Assembly: GCA_003024985.2 (NCBI GenBank)
Contig: PXIH01S0022530.1
Length of the DNA: 11,320 nucleotides
From: Euperipatoides rowelli
Lineage: Eukaryota; Onychophora; Udeonychophora; Euonychophora; Peripatopsidae
Direction: 5' to 3' (one strand)
In this document: positions 7,711 through 11,320 of the stretch, piece by piece
Layout: every line of letters starts with the position of its first letter
How positions within the stretch are numbered: the first letter of the stretch is position 1
The notes under the pieces: generated by a model
The model's input: only the letters and a program-made list of their open reading frames with translations
Told to the model about the DNA's origin: nothing
The model's database searches: none
Made by a program: the position numbers and the translations under genes

Positions 7711-8206
7711 ATAATAATATTGATCACTGGATGAATCATCACACAGATAGGATTCTTCTGAAAGTATATCGGAGTCATTATCTTCTCTAGATTTTTTTAA
7801 TTTTTTTTGTATGTAGGCCTACATCTTTTTGCTTTTCATTTTTTCAGCTTCAATTTTTTTCTGTTTTTGTGTTTCACTGATCTGTTTTCTAATTTCTTTT
7901 TCTTTATTATCTTTCTTCCCCGTCTTCTTTTGATAATAATCTTTACATACTTGAGAATTGATGACGGATGGCACAATATCCACATTTGTTTTACGCTTCA
8001 AAGAGCTTTTTTACTTTCTGGCCAGAAAAGGGCATATAATGGTGACCGACACTATAATTATTAGACTAATCAACAGCAGGAAGCTTTGACAGCACTTCAT
8101 TCAAGCTATAATCAGAGCTTAATGGAATTTGATCTTTCTCAGAATGTAGGCCTAATGGACTTGAAGATCTTGATTCTGATGGATTTATTAAAGTTTTACT
8201 GCTGGA
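7696..8206 (-). pseudogene. decayed minus-strand coding fragment, possibly transposase tail
   Basis: Two overlapping minus-strand frames read like protein. Frame A (8206 to 7991) is Ser/Pro-rich with HSEKDQIPLSSDYSLNEVLSKLP and one TAG at 8066. Frame B (8001 to 7696) gives VDIVPSVINSQVCKDYY, then a long Lys/Glu-rich helix likely to be coiled coil, a TAG at 7819, and an acidic Ser/Asp tail (SREDNDSDILSEES, then CDDSSSD) ending at a TAA inside the right arm of the inverted repeat. The L-N-x-V-L-x-x-L-P pattern followed by a basic helix and acidic end recalls the carboxy tails of pogo/jerky-type DDE transposases. That is only a resemblance. No DDE core is present. The start is unknown, and it could instead be the end of a host gene exon. 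Confidence 0.4.
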
Positions 8207-8309
8207 TTATTTGTTCAACTTTCATTTCCAATCCGGTTGCTGCTATGCTTCCACTCTTTTCCTTTACTCATGTTGACAGAATGGTAAATGAAATAATAAT
8301 ATAGCCTAG

Positions 8310-9105
8310 ATTTAGACTTAATTTTAATTTAGTGACCCAATAATCGTATGATGCTCCTTATGTTGACATTCTTATCAAAAAGTGTGGCAATTAGTGGTTT
8401 AATATATCTGAATTTATATGCATTTTTTTATCAAAATCTTTAAAGCTAGATATAGGCTACAGGGCTCTCGTTCGGCACGAGAACATGAGATCTCGCTTCA
8501 AAGTGCTAAATTCTCCCTTTAGATAAGCATTAAAAACAGGATCTCCCTCCCCCTCTTAAATAGTCCACTAACAGCAGCAAGCCTGCAACAATATTTTTTT
8601 TATTTTAATAACGGCATATTTCAGTTTTTTTAAAAATGCAACCCAATTTAAACTGTAAATCTAATTATATATTTCTTAACTAATAAATTGATTTCTGATA
8701 ATAGATTAACTTTTTGTTATAATCATATTTTGCAGCTAAATTATTTTATATTTGAACTACAAAGATGCCAACTACTATGGAGAATGGATTCTCTGTAGCA
8801 CGTTCTGAAACTACGGATTTTTTTTTTTTTTCAACATTAGATTTATATTTTGTATACACTATAATACTGTATTCTTTTAAATTTAAAAATTCCACTGCAA
8901 GATAACTTCTTAAAGTAGGCTATGCCTTTTCAATGTCTATTCGGCTGAATATTGTCCTTATGAAATAAAAAGAATCTCTAATGATTTACATAACCAAAAT
9001 AAAATGGAGAGTTCCCGCACAAAAAAGTTTATTTAAAAAAAAAAAAAACATGGCGTACGTAATAATCTTACAAACATGTTTACATTTACTCCATCATGCA
9101 GGCCT
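8310..9105. other. AT-rich non-coding region
   Basis: No coding frame, RNA gene or element end is supported. Long T and A runs occur (about 8818-8831 and 9035-9048). A short hairpin TCTCGT-TCGGC-ACGAGA lies at 8466-8482. Copies of TAGGCTA are at 8453 and 8916. Confidence 0.5.
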
Positions 9106-9772
9106 TAAAGGTCAAATGTAACGGCTTTTTTAAATTTTTTTTATTACCGGTATTGATTTTCAAAGATTTTTACTAAAAAAAATTTTCCACCAGAAAAAAA
9201 AAAGTTATTTACAATTCAATTTTTAAAATAATAGTCTTTAGCTCCTCCCACTTTATAAACAACATTGTCCACTGTACACACCAGGATAGATATTTTGTGA
9301 CATCATAGGCTATAAATAAATACAGCTTGCTATACATAACTATAGAATATTTGCTATCATTGTCAGCATAAAGCTGAATATCATATGGACTAAGTGTTTA
9401 ATACTTGTAAAAAATCATAATCAAATTCATCCTTTGTGCTATTATGGCCCAATTTGTTTTTTGTTTTTTCAAAACCAAAATGACCTTTAATACAAGTTGA
9501 ACATAACTCTATTTACATGTAAAGCATTACAAAGAAAACAGATGACATAGAGCTGTTTCATCATCAAATCTTAAACCAAAAAAAAAAAAATGTGAAAGCT
9601 TCAATCTAATCTGTATCTCAGACTGAGGATAGCAATAGTAGCAATAGTCTTATTTATCTTTAAATAATTATTTTTATGCATTTTAAATTATTTTTTCCAG
9701 TGGAATATTTTTTTATAGTAATTATCTTTGAAAATCAATAATAAAAAAAAAATCCGTTACATTTGACCTTTA
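9106..9772. mobile_element. 667-bp non-autonomous element with long terminal inverted repeats
   Basis: The left end TAAAGGTCAAATGTAACGG (9106-9124) is repeated exactly, inverted, at 9754-9772. Homology continues inward: the block ATTGATTTTCAAAGAT at 9152-9167 is inverted at 9725-9740, and an ATTTTCCAC/GTGGAAT block lies further in. The arms are about 88 and 76 bases and differ by indels in T-rich runs. Both ends finish in TA, compatible with a TA target duplication as made by Tc1/mariner-like transposases, though the TA could also be part of the repeat. The interior (about 9194-9690) is AT-rich with no coding frame and includes a partial copy of the end (TGACCTTTAATAC at about 9480). This fits a MITE or foldback element. 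Confidence 0.75.
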
Positions 9773-10930
9773 GTAATAAATAATGCTTCAACCCTAAAAA
9801 AGTGAAAATTGGAATAAATCTTTATCATTTTTATATTACTAGTCTATTATTTATTTAGGCTATAGTTTATAAATTTTATTAAAGATTAAAATGTTAAAAC
9901 AAAACTTTAAATATTGGGTATATATTTTTAAAATAAACAATTGATTAGCATACTATACTCTATAGATATTTCATTCTACTATACAATTAGGCCACTCCAT
10001 TAATCCTTAGAAACAAGCAAATGAATGTTTGTATTACATTAAAAAAGAAAACAAAAGAAATTTCCTTATCTGTTTTTTTTTTTTTAAATGAACAATTTGA
10101 ATTATAAACAAACTCAAATGTAAAATGAGATTTCTTTTTAATAAATTATCATTAGGCTATGGGAATTATTTTGGCCATGAAAATGATTAATTTATATATT
10201 TAAAAAAATTACTACTTTCTAACTGTAAATTTCACAAGAAAACATTGTTGTTTTTTGGAGGGGATACAATTGAAAGGATTGAAAGGGAGAAAATTAATTA
10301 ATGAAATTTGCATTTGTCAAAACAGTGAATCTTCTTTATGTAAGTTGAAAAGTTATTTCAGTCTATTTATATTTATAGTGTAGCTACAGCCCTCAGGCCA
10401 TTGTACATTTGAATCACTTTTCCAAACAAAAAGTAAAATCTAATGAAAACATTTAAGCAGCCGACTTATAATTTAAATGCTCATATTTCCCTCCCCCCCC
10501 CCCATGCATTTAAAGTTAATTAGCCTACGTATCGCCACTATTATGCAATTATTTAGTCTACTATTTATTAAAAAAGTAGAAAAGATACTTGTATAAATAT
10601 GTAATATACAACTATGAAATAAAAAAAGGAATTCTGTCGTTCTATATTATAGTAATGATTACGCTGAAATCATAATAGTTGGCAGGTAGAGGTCACAGCC
10701 TCGTTCTAAAAGAATATACAGTAGATGAGCACCAAAACAATACATTAAATAAAATTTCGAATTCGGATGAATGTTTGTTAATAGGAATTTTTTTTTTAAT
10801 TACAGAATTTATTTACTGTATTTATTTATTTATTACAAAACATCTTGAGTCTAAAAAGACTTTTACAGGTGAGGCAAATAATAAAAAAAATATAAAACAA
10901 AATTGCTTAATCAAACACAATGCTTTTTTT
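9773..10930. other. AT-rich non-coding region
   Basis: No gene is supported. An open frame at 10679-10966 begins at TTG, consists largely of A/T runs and shows no motif. Notable items are a run of eleven C at 10493-10503, TAGGCTA-type motifs at 9856, 10153 and 10521, and TTTATTTA repeats at about 10818-10833. Confidence 0.5.
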
Positions 10931-10935
10931 AAAAA

Positions 10936-11007
10936 AGGCAAAAGGGCGTTTATTATACACAATTAAGGGCAGAAGGGCACATAAAATTAGGGGCAGGGTG
11001 CTATATA
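10936..11007. repeat. GGGC-rich imperfect repeat block, possible transposon fragment
   Basis: Within strongly AT-rich DNA, the unit A-A/G-G-G-C recurs (AAAAGGGCG, TTAAGGGCAG, AAGGGCACAT, AGGGGCAGG). Spacing is irregular. Such GGGCA series occur near the ends of some non-autonomous DNA transposons in aquatic animals, as far as I recall. I see no paired end, so the call is tentative. Confidence 0.25.
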
Positions 11008-11113
11008 CCCTTCTATAACGCATTGCAGGAAAGGATATAGCCTATACCAGGCGTGCTCAACCTTCAAGAGAATAAGAGCTACTTATTTTTCTAATTTCTT
11101 GCGATCGACAACA

Positions 11114-11159
11114 AAAAAATGGCAGTTAAACATACTAAAAAATGGCGGTCAAACATAGT
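11114..11159. repeat. two-copy 23-bp tandem repeat
   Basis: Copies at 11114-11136 and 11137-11159 share 20 of 23 bases. Each has six A followed by TGGC(A/G)GT(T/C)AAACATA. It lies inside the hAT-like segment, probably as a local duplication. Confidence 0.7.
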
Positions 11160-11198
11160 CGCGCCTCTAGAGTGGAAGTGCGGTGTTATAAACTTCAC

Positions 11199-11320
11199 CA
11201 GTGCCGTAGCCAGAAATTTTTTTCGTGTGAGGACCACTTTTCCAACTACATATAAGTTGCGGACCACCAGCTCACACACACACAAATAGATATGATTATT
11301 GGAAGACCTTTCTATTTTAT
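11199..11320 (+). mobile_element. second transposon-end-like sequence
   Basis: CAGTGCCGTAGCCAG followed by a T run resembles CAGTGGCGTAGCCAG-type ends seen on non-autonomous DNA transposons. A seven-base inverted pair GTGTGAG / CTCACAC (11225 and 11271) brackets two GGACCAC copies, and a (CA)6 run follows at 11273-11284. The partner end is outside the window, so neither the family nor the insertion site can be verified. Confidence 0.25.

Larger units (their letters stand above)
11048..11320 (+). mobile_element. partial hAT-like non-autonomous element, cut by window edge
   Basis: The sequence CAGGCGTGCTCAACCTT at 11048 followed by GAGCTACTTATTTTTC resembles the CAGGGGTGC-type terminal inverted repeats of hAT elements. 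The GCGGACCACCAG text at 11259-11270 also recalls hAT interiors. hAT insertion makes 8-bp target duplications. The preceding eight bases are GCCTATAC, and the other side is not in the window. No transposase coding is seen. A second end-like sequence at 11199 suggests nesting. Confidence 0.4.

Noticed and set aside
7807-8064. Phe-rich + strand open frame that looks like a membrane protein
   Set aside because: The Phe/Leu run is simply the complement of the Lys/Glu-rich minus-strand fragment, which reads more like protein.
8466-8482. TTCGGCACGAG, similar to a cDNA library adaptor, suggesting cloning artefact
   Set aside because: It is part of a natural-looking hairpin (TCTCGT/ACGAGA), no EcoRI site precedes it, and flanking sequence continues without a break.
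10818-10835. TTTATTTA repeats as an AU-rich mRNA element
   Set aside because: No transcript or gene is supported here, and such strings are common in this composition.
10679-10966. 95-codon + strand open frame with a hydrophobic middle
   Set aside because: TTG start and A/T-run composition; no motif and no coding context.

Overview
The window looks like AT-rich, intron-and-repeat-type DNA from an animal, probably aquatic. I cannot name the species. There are no bacterial-style genes or operons, homopolymer A/T runs are everywhere, and all recognisable coding sequence belongs to decayed transposable elements. Intergenic DNA right of about 6.7 kb is strikingly rich in the motif TAGGCCTA or its shortened form TAGGCTA.

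The left half (about 536-5803, perhaps to about 6.3 kb) is one fossil Ty3/gypsy-type LTR retrotransposon on the + strand. In order I can read gag, aspartic protease, reverse transcriptase, a gypsy-type RNase H, a second and quite different RNase H of the cellular RNase H1 type, and integrase with zinc-finger remnant, DDE core and GPY/F-like C-terminal module. The pol tail ends in a Y-L-T-R-S-K-G motif, followed by a polypurine tract. More than ten frame changes and stop codons break it, so no full-length product is possible. In an intact relative these parts would work as one system: Gag builds the particle, protease cuts the polyprotein, RT and RNase H make the DNA copy, and integrase inserts it. 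The extra RNase H between the native RNase H and integrase is the most notable thing in the window. It is also the best preserved part, with one frame open from 3451 to 4158.

The middle (about 6.3-8.3 kb) has no intact gene. It holds a p53-family-like response element at 6562, a 131-bp near-perfect inverted repeat at 7580-7710, and a broken minus-strand reading frame (8206 down to 7696) whose last codons lie inside one arm of that inverted repeat.

The right part (8.3-11.3 kb) is AT-rich non-coding DNA. It contains a 667-bp element with long terminal inverted repeats (9106-9772), a GGGC-rich repeat block (about 10936-11007), and two sequences resembling hAT-type transposon ends at 11048 and 11199, the last cut by the window edge. 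I see no tRNA, rRNA, CRISPR array or intact host gene.
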